Assembly (NCBI GenBank): GCA_002328415.1
Contig: DCXL01000002.1
Span: forward strand, 93,963 to 157,962
Direction of reading: 5' to 3'
Source of the DNA: Micavibrio sp. UBA2137
GTDB lineage: Bacteria; Pseudomonadota; Alphaproteobacteria; Micavibrionales; Micavibrionaceae
Length of the DNA stretch: 64,000 bases
Position numbers and translations under genes: made by a program. The notes beneath the pieces are model-generated. The model worked only from the letters and a program-made list of their open reading frames with translations, did no database searches and was not told the DNA's origin. Shown here one piece after another: positions 8,528-17,444 of the stretch; position 1 is the first letter of the stretch, and every line of letters starts with the position of its first letter.

Positions 8528-9391
8528 ATGTCCCTTAAATCTGTGCCCACAACTCAGCAAGACAATACATCCCATGATGAGCATGAGGAGGATTTTGATA
8601 CCTCCCTCATCCGCAAATTTATTCCCAATTTTCTAACACTTGTTGGATTGTTGTGCGGATTAACCGCCATTCAGATGTCCTTTCACGACCGCATGGAAAC
8701 GGCTGTACTTTTTATTTTGGCAGCGGCCATCTTAGATGCGCTTGACGGTGCGATGGCAAGGCTACTCAAGGCCAATACCGAATTTGGCGCACAGCTAGAC
8801 TCGCTTTCCGATTTCTTATGCTTTGGTGTTGCCCCCGCCTTCTTGCTTTATATGTGGGGTTTGGAAGAGGCAGGGCGTTTGGGCTGGATTGCAACATTGA
8901 CCTTTCCCGCAGCCGCCGCCATTCGTTTAGCGCGCTATAACGCGATTGATGCAAAAAAGAAAAAGACAGCCTCGCGCTGGCGCAGCAAGTTTTTCTCAGG
9001 GGTACCAGCCCCCGCAGGCGCAGGACTTGCGCTATTTCCGATTTTTGTCTGGTTTCAGGCGCAAAGCACCTTTGCCGAATATAATGTTGGATTGCCACTC
9101 ATTGCCATCTGGGTGATGGCCGTTGCAATGCTCATGGTGAGCCGTATTCCGACATGGTCGACAAAACAACTCAAGCTCACCCCTAAATTTTTTGTTCCTA
9201 TGCTTGCCGCAGGAGCGCTCCTTTTAGCGGTTCTCATTCACGCGCCATGGATAACCTTATCTGTTGTTTCCGTCATTTATATTGCAAGCCTGCCCTTTGC
9301 CTTTCAAGCCTTTCGCAAGATGGAAAAGGCGCATGATGAAAAACAGGCCGATCTTTCGGATCTGGCCTTTGGCGCCTTTGACGAAGACTAG
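8528..9391 (+). CDS. pssA: CDP-diacylglycerol--serine O-phosphatidyltransferase
   Basis: Makes phosphatidylserine, the substrate of the preceding Psd. 287-residue integral membrane CDP-alcohol phosphatidyltransferase. The full signature DG-x2-AR-x8-G-x3-D-x3-D is visible (Asp73-Gly74, Ala77-Arg78, Gly87, Asp91, Asp95). Roughly eight hydrophobic segments follow, with polar cytoplasmic tails at both ends. The gene is immediately downstream of psd, so the complete PE branch is encoded here. It converges on the orphan gene at 9405 with only 13 bp between stops. Confidence 0.94.
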   Translation: MSLKSVPTTQQDNTSHDEHEEDFDTSLIRKFIPNFLTLVGLLCGLTAIQMSFHDRMETAVLFILAAAILDALDGAMARLLKANTEFGAQLDSLSDFLCFGVAPAFLLYMWGLEEAGRLGWIATLTFPAAAAIRLARYNAIDAKKKKTASRWRSKFFSGVPAPAGAGLALFPIFVWFQAQSTFAEYNVGLPLIAIWVMAVAMLMVSRIPTWSTKQLKLTPKFFVPMLAAGALLLAVLIHAPWITLSVVSVIYIASLPFAFQAFRKMEKAHDEKQADLSDLAFGAFDED

Positions 9392-9404
9392 TTTTCAAAT
9401 AAAT

Positions 9405-10148
9405 TTAAGCGCGGATTCCAAAGACACTTGGCGCAGGGGCTGGATTATTCAGTGCCCAAGCAGGGGGCGCAATTTCAAAATCACGTCCGCGATCTGCCGC
9501 AATTTGTGAGAGATCTGACAGGCGCTGACTTGCAAAAAGTATCTGCCCTTCAAGCTGATCTCTTATCAAATCGGGTTCATCAAACAAGCGGTAAGAGTTG
9601 GCAGGCGCGGCCTCTTCAATTTCGGGAGCTGGCGCAGATGCCATTGTGACAGGCTCTTCATCTGTATGCACCGCATAGGGCACATATGCATCAGGGTCAA
9701 AGTCATCATAATCCAGCGCATAGGTTTCAATCGACGTACCTGCGCCAGAAGCCGCATTATGCGCAATTTTGTAAACATCACTGACCTTTTGAACGGCAAC
9801 ACCAATGGCCGCTACACTCCCCAATGCTGGGTTTATGGCGGTCAATCCCGCGATCAGACCAGCCATGGGCACAGCTGAAGCCATGGACGCGCCCGCTTCG
9901 GCCACGATTTGACGGCTCACAGACGGTCCAGCATGAGGTGTTAAATCTTGGGTATCAAGTTGAGCAAGTCCTGCGCGACCCTTTTCAATGGTATCAACAG
10001 CACCCGCACCCATTGTTTTAAAATCAGGGGCGTTTGGTGCATAACGTGCAACAGAGCCAGAGGCATTTACAACATTAAATTGCGCCCCAAGGGATAGCCC
10101 ACGGGGGACATTTTGCACATCACGGTCTAGTGTCGACGCAAAACTCAT
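9405..10148 (-). CDS. Orphan Ala-rich protein with central hydrophobic stretch
   Basis: 247 residues; family not recognised. There is no N-terminal signal peptide (MSFASTLDRDVQNVPRG is polar). Residues about 85-125 are a long small-residue hydrophobic region (ASMASAVPMAGLIAGL and GSVAAIGVAV), able to form a helical hairpin. An acidic, proline-rich linker follows, then a helical segment. The tail ends APSVFGIRA, similar to the tails of the orphans and hydrolases at 47.7-54.5 kb. AAGGAAAAAC gives a good ribosome binding site. It stands alone between pssA and yifB. The real ORF is supported by length, RBS and codon bias; function is unknown. Confidence 0.6.
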   Translation of the reverse strand: MSFASTLDRDVQNVPRGLSLGAQFNVVNASGSVARYAPNAPDFKTMGAGAVDTIEKGRAGLAQLDTQDLTPHAGPSVSRQIVAEAGASMASAVPMAGLIAGLTAINPALGSVAAIGVAVQKVSDVYKIAHNAASGAGTSIETYALDYDDFDPDAYVPYAVHTDEEPVTMASAPAPEIEEAAPANSYRLFDEPDLIRDQLEGQILFASQRLSDLSQIAADRGRDFEIAPPAWALNNPAPAPSVFGIRA

Positions 10149-10240
10149 AGTTTTTCCTTATTAATGCAAACTATCTCATAAATCCAATCTCATGTCTAAA
10201 GCATCCGAAATTATAAAAAATTTCAATAACTTATTTTATA

Positions 10241-11761
10241 TCAGCTTTTTGGCATATGGCGCTTGTAACTGAGCGCCTCGGCAATGTGCGCGCCGCCCAG
10301 CACATCTGGCGCCCCCGCCATATCAGCAATTGTGCGGGCCAATTTTAAAACACGGGTATAGGCACGCGCGGATAATTTCATCTTGGACACAGCCTGCGCA
10401 AGCAAATCTTTAGCTTTCTCATCAAGGACAGCGCATTCTTCCAAATCAGCCGAGGAAAGCTGCGCATTAGTGAGCGCACTTAAACCCATTTCAGTGGCAC
10501 GTGCAGCTTGTCTGGCACGGCAAGATTTCACACGGGCTGCAATTGTGGCGCTATCCTCACCGCGCTGCGCACTTTGCAAATCCATGACTGAGACAGGGGG
10601 CACATCGACCACCAAATCTATACGGTCAAAGAGAGGACCTGAAATTTTTGACTGATAATCAGCACCACATCGTGGAGCGCGCGTGCATTCTAGTTCTGGA
10701 TCACCCATATGCCCACATTTGCAAGGGTTCATCGCACCCACAAGTTGGATATTGGCAGGATATTTGGCGTGCGTGTTGACGCGTGACACCAAAACCTCGC
10801 CCGTTTCAACAGGCTGACGCAGGGACTCTAATGTTCCGCGCTGAAACTCGGGCAGCTCGTCCAAAAATAAAACACCGTGGTGCGCGAGCGAAATTTCACC
10901 AGGCTTGGCTTTTTGCCCTCCACCAATAAGCGCGGGAAGGGAGGCCGAATGATGCGGGTCACGATAGGGACGCGCAGAGACCAAGCCCTCCTCTGGCAAT
11001 TGCCCCGATAGGGAATAAATCATGGAGACCTCCAGCGCCTCGCGCGGAGTCAAGTCAGGCAAGAGTGCAGGAAGGCACGAGGCCAGCATTGATTTTCCTG
11101 ACCCAGGTGGGCCACACATGAGTAAGTTATGCCCGCCAGAGGCGGCAATTTCAAGCGCGCGTTTGGCCGTTTCTTGACCTTTTACGTCTGCCATATCTGG
11201 CCCCTTAAATTTCGGCTTGGCCCGCAAGCGAGCCTCGGGGCGTGCAAGGACTTGTGCGCCCTTAAGATGATTAATCAGCATGAGTAAGTCACGCGGCGCA
11301 ATAATATCCAAATCTCCCGCCCACGCCGCTTCTGCACCACATTCAGCAGGCACTATCAAGCCAAAATCCTTCCCTTGGGCATGCATCGCCGAGGGCAGAA
11401 CGCCTGCAACCTTTCGTAGTGACCCATCAAGTGATAATTCCCCAAGGCAGACAAAACGGGTCAGCGCATCAGCATCAATCACCTCCATCGCCGCCAAAAC
11501 ACCCAAAGCAATAGGCAAATCAAAATGCGAGCCTTCTTTATTGAGGTCTGCAGGCGCTAGATTAACCGTAAAACGTTTGGGGGGAAGCGCCAGACCAATC
11601 GCATGGAGGGCCGCACGCACACGCTCCCGACTTTCGCCGACCGCCTTATCAGGCAAACCAACAATGGTAAAGGCGGGTAATCCATTGGAAATTTGCACCT
11701 GAACATCAACGTCCAGCACATCCACGCCCTGAAAGGCAACCGTATTAATTTGCGCGACCAT
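10241..11761 (-). CDS. YifB/ComM family Mg-chelatase-like AAA+ ATPase
   Basis: 506 residues with the three-part YifB layout: an N-terminal ChlI-like domain (VDVQVQISNGLPAFTIVGLPDKAV...SRERVRAA), a central AAA+ module with Walker A GPPGSGKSML and LFLDELPEF as Walker B, and a C-terminal magnesium-chelatase helical domain with the cluster CxC...CTRAPRC (MNPCKCGHMG). ComM homologues act as hexameric helicases in branch migration during natural transformation, but the role in organisms like this is untested. It lies 49 bp downstream of the small kinase and may share its transcript. Confidence 0.92.
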   Translation of the reverse strand: MVAQINTVAFQGVDVLDVDVQVQISNGLPAFTIVGLPDKAVGESRERVRAALHAIGLALPPKRFTVNLAPADLNKEGSHFDLPIALGVLAAMEVIDADALTRFVCLGELSLDGSLRKVAGVLPSAMHAQGKDFGLIVPAECGAEAAWAGDLDIIAPRDLLMLINHLKGAQVLARPEARLRAKPKFKGPDMADVKGQETAKRALEIAASGGHNLLMCGPPGSGKSMLASCLPALLPDLTPREALEVSMIYSLSGQLPEEGLVSARPYRDPHHSASLPALIGGGQKAKPGEISLAHHGVLFLDELPEFQRGTLESLRQPVETGEVLVSRVNTHAKYPANIQLVGAMNPCKCGHMGDPELECTRAPRCGADYQSKISGPLFDRIDLVVDVPPVSVMDLQSAQRGEDSATIAARVKSCRARQAARATEMGLSALTNAQLSSADLEECAVLDEKAKDLLAQAVSKMKLSARAYTRVLKLARTIADMAGAPDVLGGAHIAEALSYKRHMPKS

Positions 11762-11810
11762 GATTCATCATTAGCATGAGAACAAAACAGAAACAAACGA
11801 AAAATTGTCT

Positions 11811-12302
11811 TTATGTCCTACGAAACGCAGTAACTATACTCGTTGCTACTGTTTTGGCATCGAGCTTGGAAGTGTTAATTTCAAAATCATAATTTACTCC
11901 ATCGTGAATTGTCTCGTATTGAGATTCAGCCAATCCAATTTTACGATCGCCTCTTTGTCTCTCGCGCTTTTTAAGAATTTCCAGATCACAATGAACACCT
12001 ACAGAAAAAACATAATGCCCCTTAAGAGCATTCATCAATCCAATAACGCTATCAGGCATAAGCGTTATATCCATAATTAGGTTATGCCCATTTTCAGCTA
12101 ACGATTTTGCGGAATCGATCACAGCGTATCTTAATTTTGGAAAGTTCTGGCTGTTTGCTTCCATATCTTCCGGAACCATATCCCAGAAAGCATCCATTTG
12201 AAAATGAAGATAGGCTTCGTCCAATTGCTTTTGGAGCGCTTTTGCAATGCTCGTCTTTCCAGAACTAGATGTTCCTTTGAGGATTATAATTTTTACGCTC
12301 AT
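11811..12302 (-). CDS. P-loop kinase, chloramphenicol phosphotransferase-like
   Basis: 163 residues. An N-terminal P-loop G10-TSSSGKT is followed by HFQMDAFWDMVP, a conserved Asp region, and then GHNLIMDITLM and VHCDLEILKKRERQRGDRKIG (lid arginines). This order matches the CPT-like small-molecule kinase family. Chloramphenicol resistance cannot be inferred, since most relatives act on unknown substrates. The start codon overlaps the stop of the HIT gene (ATGA), so the two are translationally coupled. Confidence 0.75.
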   Translation of the reverse strand: MSVKIIILKGTSSSGKTSIAKALQKQLDEAYLHFQMDAFWDMVPEDMEANSQNFPKLRYAVIDSAKSLAENGHNLIMDITLMPDSVIGLMNALKGHYVFSVGVHCDLEILKKRERQRGDRKIGLAESQYETIHDGVNYDFEINTSKLDAKTVATSIVTAFRRT

Positions 12303-12661
12303 TTATGACCCAACATTGCACCAAGCTTTTCACCACCCAAAATATGCATATGCATATGGGGGACTTCTTGCCCGCCATGATCGCCTGTATTAAAAATTGT
12401 GCGGAAACCCTGTTCATTGAGTCCAAGTTCACTCACAATCGTATTAACCGCAGAGAAGAACCCCGCCTTTTCAGTGTGACTGGCGCGGGCAGAAAAATCG
12501 GCAATATCGACATAAGCGCCCTTGGGAATAACAAGCACATGAACGGGGGCTTGCGGAGACACATCATGAAATGCGAGCACAAAGTCATCCTCGTAGACTG
12601 TTTTATTTGGAATATCGCCGCGCAAAATTTTTGCAAATATATTGTCGTTATCATAACCCAT
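12299..12661 (-). CDS. hinT: HIT family nucleoside phosphoramidase-like protein (HinT)
   Basis: 120 residues, the standard HinT length. NIFAKILRGDIPNKTVYEDD opens the protein and the catalytic triad HMHMHIL (H102, H104, H106) lies near the C-terminus. The expected activity is hydrolysis of AMP-lysine or other purine phosphoramidates in the cytoplasm. It is first in a short minus-strand unit with the small kinase (ATGA overlap) and probably yifB. Confidence 0.92.
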   Translation of the reverse strand: MGYDNDNIFAKILRGDIPNKTVYEDDFVLAFHDVSPQAPVHVLVIPKGAYVDIADFSARASHTEKAGFFSAVNTIVSELGLNEQGFRTIFNTGDHGGQEVPHMHMHILGGEKLGAMLGHK

Positions 12662-12774
12662 GAAACCCTTGACCTCTCTCGCTTACACTTAAATATGTAA
12701 AGTTATTTTTCTCTCAACTTTCTCTTTGAATCTTATCAATTTTTGATTTTTTCGCAAGAAAGATGCTGATTTTG

Positions 12775-12804
12775 TTGGATTTTTGTGACTCTTTTTGATA
12801 TAAG
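12775..12804 (+). promoter_or_regulatory. Candidate promoter for the HicB-like gene
   Basis: TTGGAT at 12775-12780 and TATAAG at 12799-12804 with an 18-bp spacer, in the AT-rich divergent region between hinT and the HicB-like gene. Confidence 0.35.
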
Positions 12805-12850
12805 AAGAAACTAATAAAAAAGAAGTAATGAGTTGACAGGGAGAGACATG

Positions 12851-13138
12851 ATGGCTGGAAAAGGCTATTGGGTCGAATGTATTCCAGTAGGGAATACAAC
12901 AAATCAAAACTTAAATTGTGATCTTTATGCAGCGTCTGTTGAGGGTTTTCCTGATGCAGATGTCACAGGGCACTCGCCAGATGCCGCAATCGAAAAATTG
13001 CGGGCCAAGCTGGCAAAGATTAAGGCCTATTACGAATTAAATGGGCAAGATCTTCCTAAAGAACACAGTCCGATTTCACCAAAAGGCAGCATGCGCTCTA
13101 CATTGGGGTGGATGTCTGTTTACGTGAATGTTGATTAA
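12851..13138 (+). CDS. HicB-like small protein, no toxin partner visible
   Basis: 95 residues. The middle (LYAASVEGFPDADVTGHS followed by PDAAIEKLRAKLAKIKAYYE) reproduces the HicB pattern of a beta-strand pair, a 'G-hydrophobic-P' turn and an amphipathic helix. It lacks a clear ribbon-helix-helix DNA-binding tail. No HicA-sized toxin ORF flanks it, so a stand-alone HicB-fold protein is more likely than a toxin-antitoxin pair. A strong AGGGAGAG lies upstream. Tandem ATGs at 12848 and 12851 compete as start; spacing favours the second. Confidence 0.55.
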   Translation: MAGKGYWVECIPVGNTTNQNLNCDLYAASVEGFPDADVTGHSPDAAIEKLRAKLAKIKAYYELNGQDLPKEHSPISPKGSMRSTLGWMSVYVNVD

Positions 13139-13177
13139 GTTTTACGACTAAAAACTTTATAAAATGACGGTTTAATA

Positions 13178-13735
13178 TTATGCGAGGTGCTTATAATAAG
13201 CACGTCCAGGTATGATTTTGCCATTCACCTTGGCGTAATAGGGATGCGTTGAAATTTGCACATAGCCTGCGTTTTCATACATGCGAATAGCCGCCGTTTG
13301 CGTTTCACGAATATCCAAATTGATCACCTCTATATCGCCTTGGCGCGCTTGCTCCTCAATAAAATGAAGAAGTTTCTGCGCAAGCCCGTATTGACGTGCC
13401 CATGGCGCAATAAAGAACGACCGCAGATGCGCTGAAAAGGCCTGTGCCTCGTTATTGCGCGGAGGACGCTTCAATTGTGCCGAGCCACTGATGACACCGT
13501 CTAGGCGTACCAAATATAAATCACGCGCAGGCATGGCGATCACACCTTGCCAGAAGCTTTCAAGGACTGTGCGCTCGGGTACATTCACCCAACCAAATCC
13601 TCCCCCATCTGTAATGGCCGCCTCTGTTGCATCACACAGATCATTCAAATCACCAATACTGAGCTGCGTATCTGCAACCTCAAGTGTGATTTGCGGGCTT
13701 CTCTCTTCCGGTAAAACTTGTGTTTGTTGTGACAT
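13178..13735 (-). CDS. GNAT family N-acetyltransferase
   Basis: 185 residues. The acetyl-CoA-binding region shows FIAPWARQYGLAQKLLHFIEEQAR, a variant of the Q/RxxGxG/A loop, followed by INLDIRETQTAAIRMYENAGYVQI, the typical GNAT motif B. The substrate is unknown. The gene starts 8 bp after the terC-like gene, so the two are co-transcribed. It converges on the HicB-like gene. Confidence 0.85.
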   Translation of the reverse strand: MSQQTQVLPEERSPQITLEVADTQLSIGDLNDLCDATEAAITDGGGFGWVNVPERTVLESFWQGVIAMPARDLYLVRLDGVISGSAQLKRPPRNNEAQAFSAHLRSFFIAPWARQYGLAQKLLHFIEEQARQGDIEVINLDIRETQTAAIRMYENAGYVQISTHPYYAKVNGKIIPGRAYYKHLA

Positions 13736-13743
13736 CGCGTGCC

Positions 13744-14757
13744 TTACCCCTCCCCTTTTGTGCGCCTGCGCGCTTTTTCATCCTTTGCCTCCTGATGACG
13801 TGTGGCCATAAATGAAAAGACCGCGCCACCAATGAGGACGACCAAAGTCGCTACCAATGAAACAGAGGGTGTAATGTGCCCGCCCGCCGCATTGTAGAAA
13901 ATTTTCCCGCCTATAAAGACCAGTACAACCGCAAGTGCAAATTTCAAATATTTGAAACGCTCCAGCAAGGTTGCCAACATAAAATACATGGCCCTTAATC
14001 CTAGTATAGCAAATATATTGCTCGAAAAGACAATAAAAGTGTCTGTGGAGATCGCAAGCACAGCAGGGATACTGTCCATGGCAAAGAGAAGGTCGGCAAA
14101 TTCAATGGTAATCAGCGCCACAAAAAGGGGTGTCATGAAGGTGACCATGCGCCCCTTTTTATCTGCCTTTTTCACAAAGAAATGGTGGCCCTCTATCTTG
14201 TCACTCACATTGAAATACTTAGTCAGGAATTTACGGAAACGGCTTTTATCAATGTCGGGCTCACCATCATCGTCAAAAATAATGGTAATGCCGGTATAAA
14301 TCAGAAGCGCCCCAAAGAAGAAGAGTAACCACGCAAATTTGGCTACAAGCACTGTGCCCAGTGCAATACAAATTCCGCGCAGGATGAGCACGCCCAATAT
14401 CCCCCAGAACAGAACACGGTGCTGATATTTCAGCGGAATGGCGTAATAGGAAAAAATAACCGACATCACAAAGACGTTATCAAGCGAGAGGCTTTTTTCG
14501 ACGACATAGGCGGTAAAATAAGGTAATGCCCTGTCCGCACTATATTCAAGCCAGACCCAGCCTCCAAAAACCAGAGAGACGGCTACATAAAACAGGGATA
14601 GGTACAAGCTTTCGCGAAAGCTCATTGCCTTGTCTTTTTTGTGTAAAACACCCAAATCGAAGACGAGCAAAAAGAGAACAATAGCCAAAAAGGCTAGCCA
14701 CACCCAAAAGGGCGTTCCAAAAAGCGGGAGCGATAAAAGCTGAAAAATTTCGAGCAT
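13744..14757 (-). CDS. TerC/Alx family integral membrane protein
   Basis: 337 residues with about nine hydrophobic segments. TerC signatures visible are SLDNVFVMSVIFSYY with a membrane Asp, LLFFFGALLIYTGI, TIEFADLLFAMDSIPAVLAIS with paired acidic residues, and FIVFSSNIFAILGLRAMYF. Members such as Alx export Mn2+ or protect metalloproteins during secretion; tellurite resistance is historical and cannot be inferred. A cytoplasmic loop (FDDDGEPDIDKSR) separates the two halves. It leads the terC-GNAT pair. Confidence 0.9.
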   Translation of the reverse strand: MLEIFQLLSLPLFGTPFWVWLAFLAIVLFLLVFDLGVLHKKDKAMSFRESLYLSLFYVAVSLVFGGWVWLEYSADRALPYFTAYVVEKSLSLDNVFVMSVIFSYYAIPLKYQHRVLFWGILGVLILRGICIALGTVLVAKFAWLLFFFGALLIYTGITIIFDDDGEPDIDKSRFRKFLTKYFNVSDKIEGHHFFVKKADKKGRMVTFMTPLFVALITIEFADLLFAMDSIPAVLAISTDTFIVFSSNIFAILGLRAMYFMLATLLERFKYLKFALAVVLVFIGGKIFYNAAGGHITPSVSLVATLVVLIGGAVFSFMATRHQEAKDEKARRRTKGEG

Positions 14758-14881
14758 GAACCTAAAGCATTTTTACGAGGCAAAGCCCCAAATGAATTTC
14801 AACATATGCATAAAGAGTTATTGCATCATGAGCAAGGTTAAAGGGGATAAAAGAAATAAAAATCCTGAAATTTGCACCTCT

Positions 14882-14910
14882 CTTGACGTTTTGAAGATAA
14901 GCCGCCATAT
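14882..14910 (+). promoter_or_regulatory. RpoH-like heat-shock promoter upstream of hslV
   Basis: CTTGAC at 14882-14887 and CCATAT at 14905-14910, separated by 17 bp, lie 33 bp before the hslV ATG. This resembles the alphaproteobacterial sigma32 pattern (CTTG plus a C-rich/AT -10). The location upstream of a heat-shock protease supports the reading, although the TTGAC core could also serve sigma70. Confidence 0.5.
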
Positions 14911-14942
14911 CAATAAGGTCACAAATTAAAAAGGATTTCAAA

Positions 14943-15497
14943 ATGACTGACTACACAGATAAAGCAAACTGGCATTCAACAACCATTCTGGCTATTCGTA
15001 AGGGCAAGGATGTTGTCGTTGCAGGTGATGGGCAAGTCTCACTAGGGCAAACCGTTATGAAATCCAATGCAAAGAAAGTGCGGCGCTTAGGCAAAGATAA
15101 TAATATCGTTGTTGGCTTTGCCGGCGCAACAGCCGATGCCTTTACTCTGTTTGAACGCTTGGAGGCCAAGCTTGAGGCGCATCCGGGTCAACTCACCCGC
15201 GCCTGTGTGGAACTGGCAAAAGATTGGCGAACTGATAAATATCTGCGTAAACTTGAGGCCCTCATGGCTGTTTGTGACAAAGAAACATCACTTATTCTGT
15301 CTGGTACAGGGGATGTTGTTGAACCAGAAGACGGTATTATTGGTATTGGATCAGGTGGGAACTATGCGTTGTCCGCTGCGCGTGCGCTCATGGAACATAG
15401 CGATATGAACGCCGAGGACATTGCCAAAGCGTCCATGAAAATTGCGGGCGATATTTGCGTTTATTCCAACCACAATATTGTCATTGAGAAATTATAA
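14943..15497 (+). CDS. hslV: ATP-dependent protease subunit HslV
   Basis: Proteolytic dodecamer of the HslUV protease. 184 residues. As in other alphaproteobacteria, the catalytic Thr is not second but sits in WHSTTIL: Thr13 becomes N-terminal after removal of a 12-residue propeptide. GDGQVSLGQTVMKSNAKKVR and GIGSGGNYALSAARAL are family signatures. AAGGA precedes the ATG. It opens a plus-strand operon with an orphan, hslU, a CDF transporter and an M23 peptidase. Confidence 0.97.
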   Translation: MTDYTDKANWHSTTILAIRKGKDVVVAGDGQVSLGQTVMKSNAKKVRRLGKDNNIVVGFAGATADAFTLFERLEAKLEAHPGQLTRACVELAKDWRTDKYLRKLEALMAVCDKETSLILSGTGDVVEPEDGIIGIGSGGNYALSAARALMEHSDMNAEDIAKASMKIAGDICVYSNHNIVIEKL

Positions 15498-15591
15498 TTC
15501 TTTTTTACAGGAATGCTTGCTTTTTAAGCTAGGATTATGTTATTTCTTTACGCCCAAATAATTTAACATAATAACATGCGTAAAGGCCATC

Positions 15592-16068
15592 ATGGATACA
15601 GTTCTTTTTAAATACCTCTGGGACAAAGGGGCAAACTTTCTTTCTAAATTCCAACAGCAGGAAGATGAAGCGCCTGTGCGCCCTGTCAATGTGGGTCCGA
15701 ACGAAGATTCAATTGATGCCATGCATCTTGCTAGTGGAAAAGCGACAAATCTTTACCAACATTTCAAAGATCCTAATCTGGATGTTGATATTTGCGAAAC
15801 AGAAGACGCCATCCAGATTGTTCAACTTGATGGGATACCGAATGTCATTAAAACACAACGGGGCATCATGATTGTCTTTACCGCCAAAGATGATTTTAAA
15901 GGCTCAGTTTTATCTCAAAGTTTTGCAGAACATATTGCGGCCCCAGGCAATCTGAGTGCTGCTGAAATGCGCAATCATTTTGAAACTGCTATGAATAATC
16001 ACCGCACTTGGGCAGAAGCACTTTCTGATAATAAAAGGAAAGAAAGCGGACCGCGACGCGGTTGGTAA
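15592..16068 (+). CDS. Orphan protein between hslV and hslU
   Basis: 158 residues, family not recognised. No signal peptide or membrane segment. An acidic N-terminal 50 residues precede a compact domain with VDICETEDAIQIVQ and RGIMIVFTAKDDFKG, then a helical tail ending in a basic Arg/Lys-rich stretch. AAAGG at good spacing supports the start. hslV and hslU are normally adjacent, so its position between them with the same orientation suggests co-regulation with the protease, possibly as an adaptor or substrate; this is inference. About 95 bp separates it from hslV and 53 bp from hslU. Confidence 0.6.
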   Translation: MDTVLFKYLWDKGANFLSKFQQQEDEAPVRPVNVGPNEDSIDAMHLASGKATNLYQHFKDPNLDVDICETEDAIQIVQLDGIPNVIKTQRGIMIVFTAKDDFKGSVLSQSFAEHIAAPGNLSAAEMRNHFETAMNNHRTWAEALSDNKRKESGPRRGW

Positions 16069-16121
16069 AAAACTTTACACTTCCTATTTGAAAGTCGTGA
16101 CTTTTGTTTTAAATAAAGGTC

Positions 16122-17444
16122 ATGACTGAAATAGAAATACCTGCCTTTACCCCCCGTGAAATTGTTTCCGAGCTGGACCGCTTTATCATTGGACAAAATG
16201 ATGCCAAGCGTGCCGTTGCCATTGCCCTGCGCAACAGATGGCGCCGCATGCAGCTGGAGAGCGATTTGCAAGAGGAGGTGCAGCCCAAAAACATTCTTAT
16301 GATTGGGCCAACAGGGGTGGGGAAAACCGAAATTGCCCGCCGTTTGGCAAAGCTTGCACAAGCACCCTTTACCAAGGTTGAGGCAACCAAATTCACCGAG
16401 GTCGGTTATGTCGGCAAAGATGTTGAATCCATTATTCGCGACCTGACCGAGAGCGCCATTCACATGACGCGCGAAAAAATGCGCAAATCAGTGAAAACAC
16501 AAGCCGAAGTCACCGCCGAAAATCGTGTCCTTGACGCGCTGATTGGTAAAGAGGCAAGTGACACCACACGACAGTCCTTCCGCAAGAAACTGCGCGAGGG
16601 CGCGCTGAATGATAAGGAAATTGAGCTGGATGTTGCAGATAATAGTTCTCCCTTCTCTGGCTTTGATATTCCGGGTATGCCTGGAGCGTCCATGGGGATG
16701 ATCAATCTGGGTGATATCATGGGCAAGGGTATGGGCGGCAAAACCAAGCGCCGTAAAATGACCGTTGAAGAATCCTATGACATCCTGATTGCCGAGGAAG
16801 CCGATAAATTGCTGGATGAGGAAAAGGTGGTCTCAACTGCACTTTCACTTGTGCAACAAAACGGCATTGTGTTCTTGGATGAAATTGACAAGATCGCCCA
16901 CCGTCAGGAGGCGCGTGGTGGTGATGTGTCGCGCGAGGGTGTCCAGCGCGATTTGCTTCCCCTTATCGAGGGCACAACCGTCATGACAAAACACGGTCCT
17001 GTTAAGACTGACCATATTCTCTTTATTGCCTCAGGTGCATTTCACTATGCCAAGCCATCCGACCTGCTGGCTGAATTGCAAGGGCGCTTGCCTATCCGCG
17101 TGGAATTGCGTGCACTCACACAGGAAGATTTCAAACGTATCCTGACCGAAACAGATGCATGCCTGATTAAACAGTACACAGCACTCATGGAAACAGAAGG
17201 GCTAAAGCTGACCTTTACTGATGAGGCGATTGACGCGATTGCAAAGCTCGCCTTTGATGTCAATGAAAGCGTTGAGAATATTGGCGCGCGGCGTTTGATG
17301 ACCGTCATGGAGAAACTATTGGAGGAAATTTCCTTCAAGGCGTCTGATATGTCAGGCGAGTCAATCGAGATTACTGACAAGCTTGTCCAAGACAACGTCT
17401 CCTCCCTTGCCAAGAGCGCCGATTTAAGTAAGTTTATTCTGTAA
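16122..17444 (+). CDS. hslU: HslU ATPase / unfoldase
   Basis: 440-residue AAA+ partner of HslV. The N-terminal FTPREIVSELDRFIIGQNDAK, Walker A GPTGVGKTE, VGYVGKDVESIIRDL pore-loop region, Walker B VFLDEIDKI, and sensor-2 GARRLMTVMEKLLEE are all present. The inserted I-domain (about 110-240) carries a Met/Gly-rich stretch. The C-terminus ends DLSKFIL, the tail that docks into HslV. Its stop overlaps the CDF start (TAATG). Confidence 0.97.
   Translation: MTEIEIPAFTPREIVSELDRFIIGQNDAKRAVAIALRNRWRRMQLESDLQEEVQPKNILMIGPTGVGKTEIARRLAKLAQAPFTKVEATKFTEVGYVGKDVESIIRDLTESAIHMTREKMRKSVKTQAEVTAENRVLDALIGKEASDTTRQSFRKKLREGALNDKEIELDVADNSSPFSGFDIPGMPGASMGMINLGDIMGKGMGGKTKRRKMTVEESYDILIAEEADKLLDEEKVVSTALSLVQQNGIVFLDEIDKIAHRQEARGGDVSREGVQRDLLPLIEGTTVMTKHGPVKTDHILFIASGAFHYAKPSDLLAELQGRLPIRVELRALTQEDFKRILTETDACLIKQYTALMETEGLKLTFTDEAIDAIAKLAFDVNESVENIGARRLMTVMEKLLEEISFKASDMSGESIEITDKLVQDNVSSLAKSADLSKFIL

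Noticed and set aside
11811..12302. Chloramphenicol resistance gene
   Set aside because: The fold is CPT-like, but the context (coupled to HinT) and lack of mobile signs do not support resistance.
12833..13138. HicAB toxin-antitoxin pair
   Set aside because: No HicA-sized partner ORF on either side; HinT and a GNAT flank the gene.
13744..14757. Tellurite resistance operon
   Set aside because: A lone TerC/Alx gene without terA, terB, terD or terE; the family is widespread in chromosomes.
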